Below, piece after piece: positions 25,601 to 34,800 of a DNA stretch of 64,000 nt. A model generated the notes under the pieces. The model was given only the letters and a program-made list of their open reading frames with translations, ran no database searches and had not been told where the DNA came from. This stretch comes from Ptychodera flava (taxonomy: Eukaryota; Hemichordata; Enteropneusta; Ptychoderidae). The position numbers and the translations under genes are program-made. How positions within the stretch are numbered: the stretch's first letter is position 1; each line of letters starts with the position of its first letter. The stretch is from positions 38,248,532 to 38,312,531 of the forward strand of contig NC_091947.1 of NCBI RefSeq assembly GCF_041260155.1, given 5' to 3'.

Positions 25601-27452
25601 AAACACAACATATTCCATATATTGTGTATTTTAAAAAAATACTGTGCATTTGAAGGTGGTTGAAAACATAAATACTGTAAACTTGATTTTTTGGGACTAA
25701 AGATGCTATATAGACCAAGCCAACCAGGTGAAAATACGTCATGATTTGGCTCAATACCGCTTTAACTAACTTGGCTGATGCACAAGTGAGGCTACCCACA
25801 ATTCTCCATGATCTGTACACACGGAGATCACTCACTGAAGCAAATTTCTTCCGTACACAGAAAAACTCTGTCCAAATTTCAAAATTCCCGCAACATAGTT
25901 CTCATAATCATAATTTTCTGATTCTCACTGTGAATAATGAGACGAATAACCCCTTTCTGCGGAGGAGATAGCAATTTTGTAATTTTGTCGACATAGATTT
26001 TTGACAGCCATACACCATATTTTCAAGGAAACTAAGGGAATAAGTTGCATCTGTGTTGGCAAATAAAACGTATTGACTGATTTTTAATGTAGTAATGGCG
26101 TGTACACATCAGACCAACAGACGTGTATCTACACACATCCATGCACGGGCCGCGAAGCTACCGCGGACTTGCAGCCAACTAGTACTATTATTTCAAGTAA
26201 CTGTGGTATAGAACTTCCAGAAAACTCGAGGGTCTTTGACAATGATTGTGGGTCGAACAACGGTCATGCCATAGCATTGCTGCGAAAACAAGCACTGCCA
26301 CTCCTTGACATGTTCTTTTGGGAGTGGGGTAGCCACTCAAATGACCAAGCTACAACCGAGTGGCAAAGGCTACGGATTCGCAGCAACCCATAGCACAGCG
26401 TCGCGTCGTCACCGCCAGGGTGCGGTTAAGAGGATATTTCGTGTCTGAACGAATGTGTTTAAATCAGTCGAAACGACTGAAGGTTGACATAGTGGATGAA
26501 TTCCGAGTGCTTGTCTATCATAAAAAATCTTACCAATTACTTTTGAAGCATCTTCAACACAGCACTGGTTGAATGAACACCTGCGACTATGCCTTGCGAG
26601 ACGATGCTTTGGGCAACGGCAAATGCTCACGGGAGTGACCTATAAAGTGACCTTCAATATATACCGTAAACCGGTATGTTGCCAGTTGTCGCAAACCAAT
26701 CTAGGCTACTGTGTAACAGTGATCCTTGGCCCCGGGTGTTTCTTTTACTTTTTTCCCTCACGGTATATCATGTATGAATAGTTGACCATAACAATTCGAT
26801 GTTGTTATTCCGGATAATTCAGACGCCTTTAGCCTAGCCTGTCCGCAATTCGCACGGTTGCCGCCGATAGATCACAGTCACCTGTGATGTATTCCGCTCT
26901 GCGTCCATTATGCTCTCCGTATAGACGTGTGTACATATGCCTGAGAAAAAGATTTCTCAGACATATGTACACATGTCTATGGGGCGCATAGTCCCAGAGC
27001 TGAATAGATCACATGTGACTGTGGATAGATACCTGGATCGGGCCCGGGGTCTCCTGCGCATTATTATTCTTTGCCTCCAAACTTCCCTGAGGGAAGACAT
27101 CTCCAAAGATTCTTCCTTTGGATCAGCGACGGCGCCGTTGAAATACTTTATTTTATTTTAAACACAGCGCACTTCGAAAATGCAGATATCATGAAGGGAA
27201 TAATCCAACAAGACATCACAGTGCATTGCCAAACGAAGCCTGATAAAACATGAAACAAATAACAACACAGTACTTAACTTACCTTGATTGCGTCATCGCC
27301 GATACCAGAGTATGCCTTGAATTTCGCTACACTGCTGTATACAGCGCTCGAGCCTCCTTTCTTTCGGAGCCTTGACGGGTTTTCTCGATAATCGATATGA
27401 TGAAGATTGAGTCGTCTGACTTCTCGAACCACCAACCACGAGCACGAGTCAT
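16540..27452 (-). CDS. Gene 1: ParB/sulfiredoxin-like plus amino-methyltransferase-like protein, ten exons
   Basis: Ten exons with GT...AG introns join into about 760 codons. Residues about 1-90 are an unrecognised N-terminal module (LLRSSFVWNKNDMCRQF). About 90-165 are Ser/Asp/Glu-rich and probably disordered. About 165-222 are Lys-rich with KKRK. About 223-340 resemble a ParB/sulfiredoxin fold: FLIDISALEL, then PLIVVL, YEVIGGQHSFLAVKRL and LSDEQRKWLAHRHN. About 545-758 resemble a permuted N4/N6 amino-methyltransferase: IHNADVLDL, LTLVDMPS where DPPY is usual, EAVQCMVVAMY, then WILHIFSNGM where an FxGxG motif is usual, and NGRHCIVTDH. ParB-methylase fusions are known in prokaryotes and phages; this gene has animal introns. 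Signature residues differ, so catalysis is doubtful. Several frame interruptions, almost all explained by missing bases, break the model (exons A, C, D, E, G, I). The domain names are my inference from motifs. Confidence 0.72.
17453..17642 (-). CDS. Gene 1 exon I
   Basis: Phase 1 in and out. Reads RRFGLIEAVQCMVVAMYC, then after a frame change of two missing (or one extra) bases near 17530 continues as TPQRTYDHVIQTFSHRGG and WILHIFS. The order matches the end of the methyltransferase target region followed by the SAM-binding strand. The donor A|GTGGAT is weak, but it is the one that keeps frame with exon J. Confidence 0.62.
17755..18019. mobile_element. piggyBac-like MITE in gene 1 intron
   Basis: About 265 bases. 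Terminal inverted repeats read CCCTTTTCCTGCCA at both ends and continue with a shared TTCCCCATCA. It is flanked by ATTA on the left and TTAA on the right, fitting TTAA target preference. A diverged relative lies at 25543-25790. Confidence 0.75.
18028..18111. mobile_element. 84-bp TTAA-flanked micro-MITE
   Basis: Starts CCCTTTCACC and ends GGTGAAAGGG, with TTAA on both sides. It abuts the previous MITE: two TTAA tetramers lie back to back at 18020-18027. No coding capacity. Confidence 0.75.
18329..18524 (-). CDS. Gene 1 exon H
   Basis: Phase 0 in, phase 1 out, 65 codons without interruption: EWSASDIQRLMITIKAINVD, then FNIAVICRASEMGEIMQAF and FVSVQPVFCHVQ. It follows the DMPS motif directly, as the helix-strand pair after motif IV does in amino-methyltransferases. 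Canonical GTAAGT donor. Confidence 0.82.
18604..18925 (+). mobile_element. tRNA-derived SINE
   Basis: The head carries Pol III promoter boxes: box A TAGCCGAGTGG at 18614-18624 and box B GGTTCGAATCC at 18671-18681. Their spacing fits a Ser- or Leu-type tRNA with a long variable arm. The acceptor stem does not close, so this is not a functional tRNA gene. The unrelated body runs on for roughly 200 bases; its 3' end is uncertain. It lies in the intron between exons H and G, opposite in strand to the gene. Confidence 0.7.
19167..19794 (-). CDS. Gene 1 exon G (largest)
   Basis: Phase 0 in and out; about 210 codons. Begins KADSLFMKICCAVAKMRHFS and continues LKPAELRGLKRPEIPFRK, KWLLEEIISTEISVTELV, RKLDLVQRFFVMITGCVEGG, RTVCKPIVQSWVPAQFESF and TAVFATDGAYGFTIHNADVL, ending PGFRGIDLTLVDMPS at a GTAAGT donor. 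Two single-base deficits interrupt the frame, at a T run near 19620 and an A run near 19450. The first half is likely the helical linker between the ParB-like and methyltransferase-like parts. Confidence 0.78.
19860..20577 (+). repeat. 730-bp dispersed repeat, oldest copy
   Basis: Matches 58652-59382 throughout, in the same orientation, and the reverse complement of 43229-43962, but it is clearly more diverged. Runs from GCGCCAGTGGCTTACTGAC to CACCAAGGGCTGAGTCCTATAT. It lies in the intron between exons G and F. Confidence 0.8.
20625..20668. repeat. Short hairpin in gene 1 intron
   Basis: AAGACTGAAAACCTACAC and its reverse complement meet at the centre with one extra T, forming a stem of about 18 pairs. 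Function unknown. Confidence 0.6.
20729..20821 (-). CDS. Gene 1 exon F
   Basis: 31 codons, phase 0 in and out: VQMCRDRYEEM, then EAKEEQWEKSCAMILKE, with acceptor CATTAG and donor GTAAGT. Charged helical segment after the ParB-like domain. No interruption. Confidence 0.78.
21038..21107. mobile_element. 70-bp TTAA-flanked micro-MITE (degenerate)
   Basis: Bounded by TTAA at 21034-21037 and 21108-21111. Ends CCATTTCAACC and GGTGCAAAGGG form an imperfect terminal repeat like that at 18028-18111. Confidence 0.5.
21987..22163. mobile_element. hAT-like MITE
   Basis: Left end CAGTGTTCTCCACA and right end TGTGGAGAACCCTG are inverted repeats with one mismatch; the right end has the CAGGG start common in hAT elements. 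Flanks share TGAGT but no full 8-bp duplication, so the copy is old. It lies in the intron between exons F and E. Confidence 0.55.
22256..22461 (-). CDS. Gene 1 exon E: ParB-like core
   Basis: 69 codons: VNGYTYEVIGGQHSFLAVKR, then RLAVVYAGLSDEQRKWLAHR and HNATVEFHHSMTFKR. The order strand, GGQH turn, helix, strand, LSDEQ helix, HN fits the core of ParB/sulfiredoxin proteins; most ParB proteins have G[ED]RR or GxxR where this has GGQHS. One base appears to be missing in the A run just before the donor. Confidence 0.8.
23081..23251 (-). CDS. Gene 1 exon D: start of the ParB-like domain
   Basis: Phase 1 in. PFLIDISALELGKQARAPDD and KWVDK, then after a one-base deficit in an A run near 23172, MEAAMEDYLDEAYQPLIVVL and KNESRRTLGSP. 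A second single-base deficit (G) is needed at the donor to keep frame with exon E. The layout matches the first strands of ParB-type domains. Confidence 0.7.
24141..24312 (-). CDS. Gene 1 exon C, Lys-rich
   Basis: Phase 2 in. Reads MSNTPLSRSTKKRKLTDAAK, then in a shifted frame SKKKKAEKLNKE, MSEEELSMKESIRDCHIGTG. One missing A in the run after GATGCTGC would join them. KKRK and SKKKK could be nuclear localisation signals. Donor GTAAGC. Confidence 0.65.
24918..25240 (-). CDS. Gene 1 exon B, acidic Ser-rich region
   Basis: 107 uninterrupted codons, phase 0 in and 2 out: VYFTDKNDHPYKLLRSSFVW, NKNDMCRQFRDLRSPQEF, then a long low-complexity tract with SSEDDSEPEGESETTE and DDDDDVMSPTAS. The start is set by the acceptor after a poly-T tract. 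The first 35 residues look like a conserved structured module; the rest is likely a disordered linker. Confidence 0.82.
25543..25790. mobile_element. Diverged relative of the 17755 MITE
   Basis: Starts CCCTATTCCTGCCAAG and follows the 17755-18019 element (GACCAAGCCAA, GGCTCAA, CTTGGCTGATG). Its right terminal repeat is lost. Confidence 0.6.
26868..27033. repeat. Long imperfect hairpin in first intron of gene 1
   Basis: The inner arms TAGACGTGTGTACATATG and CATATGTACACATGTCTA flank a short centre around CTGAGAAAAAGATTTCTCAG. Outer arms with GATAGATCACAG and CTGTGGATAG extend the stem to about 80 bases per side with mismatches. Probably a foldback MITE about 250 bases inside the first intron. 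Confidence 0.75.
27283..27452 (-). CDS. Gene 1 exon A (first coding exon)
   Basis: The frame that enters exon B reads WLVVREVRRLNLHHIDYREN, PSRLRKKGGSSAVYSSVAKF and KAYSGIGDDAIK, ending at an AAG|GTAAGT donor. It has no ATG of its own. The ATG at 27452 (A at -3) opens MTRA one base out of that frame, so a single missing base within about ten codons would join it. An alternative is that the exon starts at an acceptor-like CTGACTCAG at 27463, with an unseen upstream exon. Confidence 0.6.
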
Positions 27453-27566
27453 CTTGTTCAGCCTGAGTCAGCTTAGAGCACGCAGAAAGAACGGCAGGAA
27501 CCTGACACGCAAAGCACTTGTTGAAGGACCGTGGTCCAGATTGTGCTCATAGTCAAAATATTCCGC

Positions 27567-27573
27567 TTTTATA
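27567..27573 (-). promoter_or_regulatory. TATA box of gene 1
   Basis: The minus strand reads CTATAAAAGC in C+G-richer context. A start of transcription about 30 bases downstream would fall near 27540 and leave a leader of about 90 bases before the ATG at 27452. Confidence 0.5.
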
Positions 27574-29359
27574 GCAACTGTTGATCAGTGCCGCATGCAA
27601 ATTTAGTGAGGTACAGGCGTCATGCAGTCTGATACCTCTACCTGGAGTCGACGCTTGGTATGCAAGAACGATTAACACCTCGTTAACGAAATTCATCGTC
27701 TTGTAATCGTTGAGCAAGACTAATTGCTGGATATCTTGTTGTCCGTGTGTGACAGTGACCAACCAATCTGCTTGCATACTGGCGCATTTTCCCGATAGCA
27801 TATATCAATGATTACTGTGGTTTGCAGGTAGATGTCGAAGATACAGCCATAAACCTCTCTTAATCACCATTTTACAAACAGGAATGTGTAATTGAAATTA
27901 CAATAAAATATCATGTTGTTTTAAATATTTCCTATCATGGAGGTAAAAGTATTTCTTTGTTCCTATGTAGACAATTTGAAATTCATTTCAAGTATAAACA
28001 AGACAAATCAACGCCATACACACGTACGTACGGTCGATGTTAGACCCGGCCCTGGCTGTGCGAGCGTGTCGATCGCGTGTCAGATCACGGTCCCTCCACA
28101 AAATAGATCTACACAATGCGCTAGATCACATGACCGGAGTTTGGTAGGTTTTAAGTAAGTTTTTTGTCAACGCAAGAACGTATCATTTTGTTCCCTTGAA
28201 TAGAAGCCCGGAATAGAACATATCAGAAAATTTGTACCGAATTTATTTACAGGGTTTGTAATTGTCTCACTTTTCGAAAATCATGACATTCATGGTATAA
28301 GCCTTGCCTGATGTCAGGATTTGAAATCCCAAGGTATGTCATTCGAATCGACAGCTCTCTGGGAATTGTCTCATGACTACTGTATATGGAAGGCTAGTAA
28401 TAAAAATATAAAAAAACATGGAAAGCAGGAAATAGATAGAATCTGTATATTTGTTGAAATGAATATCGACCTGCAATAAAATCTGAAGTAGGCCATGAAG
28501 ATACTGGTACCTCAAGAATACGATATGGTTGTCTCGTCTTGTCAACATTAATGATAATTAGAAACCAGCATTGCCAACACTGTTTCCGGTAAACGTACTT
28601 GTACTTCCTAGAATGATGTAAACAACCTGGCCTATGTGGCGCAAAGCCCGTACCACCAGAAATACCTGCAGCAAGAAAATCATGTACGGGTGCAAGAAAA
28701 ACGAATAAATGTATTCATATTCAACCTTTGCTCTCGGTAGTTTGACATCACACTACTCTTGTCAAGTAAAAATTCCAACGATTAGTCTAATTCAAAGAGG
28801 GAAAAGACCACAAACTCAATATGTGACACAAAGACGCTATGGGCTAGGCAAAGTCAGTTTATTTTGACCGGTTGATGACGGAGACCACGAACCCTGTCTA
28901 GGCCCAGGTACAGGATTACTTTACAGGCCACAAGCGAGAAGAGTTGATATTACATGATGTTGGATATATACCATGAGACATATATCTCAATGAATATATA
29001 GCAGTATAGCGTCCAGTACCGTCTAAGTTTTCAGAGCAAACGCTATACCATCATACTATCGACAGGCTAGTTTGATATACTGTAATTTTCCAAGCTAGAT
29101 CGCATTTTTTGCAAGTTTAGTTGGTTCCCGAGCTTTTCGAGCTGAAAGATATTTTGTGGTCGCACGCAGAGATATATCTAATTATCGAAATTTTCGAAAT
29201 CTCTTAGTCTATCAGACTTTTCAAGCTAGATGATATTTCATTACAAATGTCACTGATTCCAGACAATGGCTGGTATAAAAAGTCCGATACCGTCGAATAG
29301 TATCAACTGTAACGCCTAGGTTTTGAAGTTAGGCGATAAATTATCACAACTTTGACTAG

Positions 29360-30160
29360 CTCAGTAATCTCACGATTCAAAGGTGCTTTCAGAATCGATG
29401 GAAATTTTCATGTTTGGTAAAGGTTATAGAAATCGCCATGCACAGGCCAAACATCAACCGATTGACAAAGAACTTTGACATTTAAAAATCTGCCAGGGTA
29501 CGCATGCTGCTATAATCTCTCGCTCTCATTTACACCTGTATGGATTTACGCCCTATTGTTTCTTCTCTGATGCCAATCATGTCTTGTAACTTCCTGTCTG
29601 ATTGCCCGTGAGAATGTAAACATGGATTCTGTCACATAAAACGAATAAGCATCTATGACATACATTTAATTTACTGGTCTCAAGCAAGAGGAAAGATTCG
29701 ACGAACTCAGAAAGATATATATATAAATATGTCATGACGCGCATCTTGGGGCAAACGTTAAATATGATACACTGGTTCGATCGTTGTGATGAATGCGGGG
29801 ATACTAATTTGGTCTCCTGGAAATCAGACGTCGCTCGAAAATCATTTTTGACGAGCGACACTGCCGTAATAAAATATCGTCAAACACGGTCCCTCCACAA
29901 CATTTTAGTGCAACATTTTAGGTAATCTCTTTCGTGAAGTCTTCACGTCAACGATGGTATACGATGGTCTTGGATATTATGACAGTTCATTTTTGAGATA
30001 TTTGACATCATGGCACGGCTGAATTTAGTGTAACTTTGCCATGAGCAATGCTACTATCGATCTTTCATATTTTTATACCATATGATTGTGTCGTTATTTT
30101 TGCTATCGACACCAAACCATATATTTCTCGCTTTGCGAATGTCTCGTGTTCATGATAAAT
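29360..30160 (+). repeat. Old direct duplication, copy 1
   Basis: Collinear with 31640-32525: GGTGCTTTCAGAATC, ACACCTGTATGGAT, GAGAATGTAAACATGGATT, AGACGTCGCTCGAAA and CATGATAA occur in the same order. Moderate identity with gaps. No coding potential recognised. Confidence 0.8.
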
Positions 30161-30543
30161 GCAATGCGTAATTAGTTTCACACTTTGAACAAGTAAGGAA
30201 AGAGATGGAATTAACTAAATTCAATTGCTTTTTGGCTGCGTGACAGGTACCACAATTATTTCATCTAATTTTTGTGAATGTCACTCACTATTTTGTCGAA
30301 TGTCAAAACTAGCACAAGTAATTATTTAAAATTGTCAATATATAACACTATACTATAGACAGTACAGTGTGGTAACTTCTACGTCAAGCCTGACGATATA
30401 TATTACAAGTTTGGCTGGTTGAAATTAGCTGATATTATAGGGAGCACCGTCAATTCTTTTCAAACTACACAGTATTTTGGTTCATTGTGGTAGTTTCCCA
30501 CCGAAAAATACTCAAGTACTATCAATAACATCGTCCAGTATTG

Positions 30544-31444
30544 CAGGGCTCGAAATTAACATTTTACCTTGGTAGTACACTTGGGCTACCATTTGCTGAA
30601 GTTGGTAGCCCAGTGACAATGGCTGGTAGTCCATGAATATTTTAGTTTAGGGATGCTGTACTCGTTCGACTATAAGCCCCGGTTCAGCAACACAAAATAG
30701 CAGTAAAACTAGGGGCTTCAACTCGAGAAACCCCATGTTATGTGTCACGAACGCTTAATTTATGCTAATTTATGTACATTTTAACACTTTCTATCACTTT
30801 CAAAATCGGCTTACACATCCAAAGAAATTGTAACTTGAGTAAAGAAAAAACAGAAAAAAAATATTCTCATGATCTTTATGAACTGGCATGCCTTGTTACA
30901 CCCGAGTCTCTCTATACAGAACGTAATACATTGATACTGATCGACAACCATAGATAAAAGACAGCGAAACTCTTGTATTACTATTTCAAATCAAACTGAT
31001 TACAATCTCTTGATATAGAAGTGACAGTTTTGTGAAATTTCAGCATCAAAACCCAAAAACTTGACACAAGTACGTCTTGTATGCTGCCGATCAACAGCAT
31101 AGTGTGAACTGGCATGCAAAGACTGCACACACCGTGTGACGGAAAAGCAACTCAACATTCTAGTATCAAACGCTCTGCATCTTGTGAAAATAACAACATA
31201 GCAGTGAAAATTGTAATAGTCACCAGAAAAAAACTCTTTACAGATGAAAGGATAATTTATTCAAACAAATGAAACTGTATGTTGATTGCATTTAGCTCGT
31301 CCGAAAGTGACGGACATCGCACGCCAAGTATTTCATGTCCCAGGCTTTGGTAGTCCGTGTGGGCTACCATTTCATGGACTTCGGTAGCCCCAGGGAAAAG
31401 TTGGTAGTCTGTGGACGCGGGACTACCGCTAATTTCGAGCCCTG
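30544..31444. mobile_element. Non-autonomous hAT element with perfect target duplication
   Basis: 901 bases with 15-bp terminal repeats CAGGGCTCGAAATTA and TAATTTCGAGCCCTG, flanked on both sides by the identical 8-mer CAGTATTG (30536-30543 and 31445-31452). Subterminal repeats with TGGTAG and GGGCTACCATTT words occur in both ends. 8-bp duplications and a CAGGG start are hAT hallmarks. No transposase frame inside. Confidence 0.93.
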
Positions 31445-31639
31445 CAGTATTGTTTGGGTTTACGAAAGTGAATGATTTGCTGACTCTCAACAAGATGACA
31501 CGTGTATCATACTTCAGATCTCTTCTTACCTCCATTGTCAGATGTTATCGATAGCCACAGTGGATAGAGGGACTGTGTGATAGCAGAGCTAATGTTGTCT
31601 AGCTATTCAAGCTAAAATACATTTTTTTAACTAGTACTT

Positions 31640-32525
31640 TTGGCTCACTCGGTGATTTTATGATTCAAGGGTGCTTTCAGAATCATAGAAATTTTTAAGT
31701 TTCGGAAAATATTCGTCAAGAAGAGGCCAAACAACGGCCAATTGCAAGTGAACTTTGACATTTTAAAAACCTGCCAGGTACGCGGTTTTCTACAGCGGCT
31801 ATAATCTCTCACTGTCATTTACACCTGTATGGATCTAATCCCCATTGTTTCTTCTCCGACGCCGATCATGTCTCGTAACTGCCTGTCCGATCGTCCGTGA
31901 GAATGTAAACATGGATTTTGTCACATCACGATTAGGAAACTCACAGGATTGCTTTTAGAGGAGAATAATTATGATAACATAAAAAGAAAAGGCATCCATG
32001 ATATTTAATTTTACTCGTCCCATACAAGCTAAAAGCTGCAACGAACACCGACAACTATGATGTTGGGTCTCTCGGAAATAAGACGTCGCTCGAAAGTTAT
32101 TATTTGTCGAGCGACATTTTCGGCAAAAGCTACTGTTGTCATAAAATACACTTTGACTTAATAACCTAGAAATTATCAGCTAGACGTATCGTCACACATT
32201 CCTAGATTTTTTTTGTCTTTGGTATCATATACATTCAACAGCATTGGATAGTTTGGATGACATTGTCAGAAATCTCGGCCAGTCAGATTGTGAACTCAAC
32301 CTGACAAAAACGATATTATCAATAGTCTCTGATATTTTTCCTGTTCATATTCGAGATAAAGGATGTCGCCATGGCACCGGGTGAATTGCATGTAACTTTT
32401 GCATAGGTGTCGCTACTAGTCGATCCGTAGTAGTTTTGACTACACGATAGTGTCATTAATTTCTATTTTCGATTCTAGACGATGTATATCTTGCATTGCA
32501 TGTTTGGGTGTTGAGCTTTCATGAT
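31640..32525 (+). repeat. Old direct duplication, copy 2
   Basis: Partner of 29360-30160; see there. The hAT element lies between the two copies. Confidence 0.8.
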
Positions 32526-33169
32526 AACAACTATGGGTTCAATTAGAGTGACATAAAAGTTCAAAGTCTGATCAAAAACTGAAATCTTTAAGTTTATCGC
32601 GCAACCTCCCCCACCTCCCACCAAAACCCCCATGAAACTTAATTGTTGAATGTTGATCACAGCTTCCTAATATTTTCTTACAGTGATACTCAGGACTGGT
32701 GATATTGCAACATTATTCAAATGAAAACACCAGTTAAGTTCGAAAAATTTCCCGGTCTGTCACTGTACATATAACATCAATATCAAAGTATCAAAGGGTC
32801 TCTATTGACTTTACCGCGAAAGGAGCGAAAATGTGTAATTACTCAGGGTTTTCACAAGCTGTAGAATATCTCTCAGGGGATAGTGTCAAAGTACAGGGGA
32901 GATATTTGGGGGAAAACGTGCAAAAGTTTTGATGGGAGAGCAAGAGATGTCCCCTCTCCCATAGAAAATTTTGAAAAATCGCTGTCTGCACTGGTACTAT
33001 CTGAGAGAAGTTTTGTTTTGCATTAAGACCGTTTGAAAATGACATTCGACAATGATAATTTTTCAATGACAATGATAATTTTATTTGATTTTTTTAAATT
33101 TTTGCATGATCAGTGGCTGAGGAACAATTATTCAACAATGCAACAATTTACAATACATCTAGACGCATT

Positions 33170-34800
33170 AAGGTGCGAAATTGTGTTTCTACCGTTTCTA
33201 GAAAGTTTAGCTAGAAGTTTAGAAAGCTAAATTAGATTTGTCTAAATCTAAATCTAAACTTAGAAAGTTAAGCAAGAAACGATAATTATCGCTTTCTAAA
33301 TAGCGTTCTAAGTTTAGAAATTAGCTGAAGTTTAGAAAGTTGAGCCTCGAGTGAAAACTGTTTTCGAGGATATATCGGATAAAAACGATAATTATCGCTT
33401 TCTAAATAGCGTTCTAAATTTAGAAAAAAGCTGAAGTTTAGAAAGTTGGGCCTCGAGTGGAAACATTTTTCCAAAGATAATCGGATAAAAATGATAATTA
33501 TCGCTTTCTAAATAGCGTTCTAGACAGACAAGACGTGGTTCAGATTATCTTTGTTTCACGATGATCGCGTCCATTGTAGTGCAAATTAATGCTAACAGCC
33601 TTATCAATGCCTCATTAGCATTAACTTGAATCACAACTTTATCAGCACAAATTGACGCGATCGTTATGGAACACACCTTGGTCATTAGCTGAAGCAGTAC
33701 GGTTCCTTTTTTGTCTATTGGACAAGTCACATTTGAGCTTTGGATGTTAAAACTTACTTCCGGGGGGAAATAGTATTTTCCAGGCTATACAAGAAAGCTC
33801 CTACATGCTCACACTTTTTAATTTAAAAACCTCGGGAATTTACAGATGACCACAGAAACTGTGAATCAACCTTTTTTCCGACATAATCTTGAAAGTGTTT
33901 GCGGGACTTCATCTCAAGCACTGCACATTTCACTGTGAGCACGCAGCTGGGAGATGGCAGCCTGTCCGGCAACACTTTTGATAAGGCCAATGCATTAATT
34001 TGCATCACTTATGGGAAGTACTATATCGTCGGTCTATTGGACAAGTCACATTTAAGCTTTTGCTTTTAAAACTTACTTCTGGACTGAAGACTGCTCCTAC
34101 AAACTCACACTTTTTCCATTGAAACACTTACGAATATACAGATGACAATAGAAATGGTGTACCAACGTTCTTATCCGATATATCTATGGAGAACTTTTTC
34201 TACAGTAACTCAAACTCCGACTTTCCAAACTTCAGCTAATTTCTAAACTTAGAACGCTATTTAGAAAGCGATAATTTTCGTTTTCATCCGATATATCCTT
34301 GGAAAAAAATTTCAACCTAAGGCCCGACTTTCTAAACTATACAGCTATTTTCTAAATTTAGAACGCTATTTAGAAAGCGATAATTATCGTTTTTATCCAA
34401 TATATCATTGGAAAAACTTTTCCGCTCCAAGCCCGACTTTCTAATCTATAGCTAATTTCTAAACTTAAAACGCTATTTAAAATGCGATAATTATCGTTTT
34501 TATCCGATATATCCTCGGAAAAAAATTACAACCTCAGGACCGATTTTCTAAACTACAGCTAATTTCTAAACTTAGAACGCTATTTAGAAAGCGATAATTA
34601 TCGTTTTTATCCGATATATCCTTGGAAAAAGTTTTTCATCAGAGGCCCGACTTTCTAAACTACAGCTATTTCTAAACTTAGAACGCTATTCAGAAAGCGA
34701 TAATTATCGGGGTTTTGTGTATATCGTTTTAGCTAGTTTAGCCCCCATAGGGAATACACGTAGTTTAGAAATGGCTTTGAGGAACAGACACAATTCCGTA
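33170..34800. mobile_element. Foldback element with arrayed arms
   Basis: The left arm (about 33230-33520) holds three tandem units of about 100 bases; the right arm (about 34160-34715) holds about five of the same unit in reverse. Each unit carries the palindrome CGATAATTATCG next to GCGTTCTAAATTTAGAAA and a GATATATC word. The outer ends share an AATTGTGT word in inverted orientation. The middle contains two copies of a GGACAAGTCACATTT segment (33720 and 34042). Arms built of tandem repeats are typical of foldback transposons. Confidence 0.85.
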
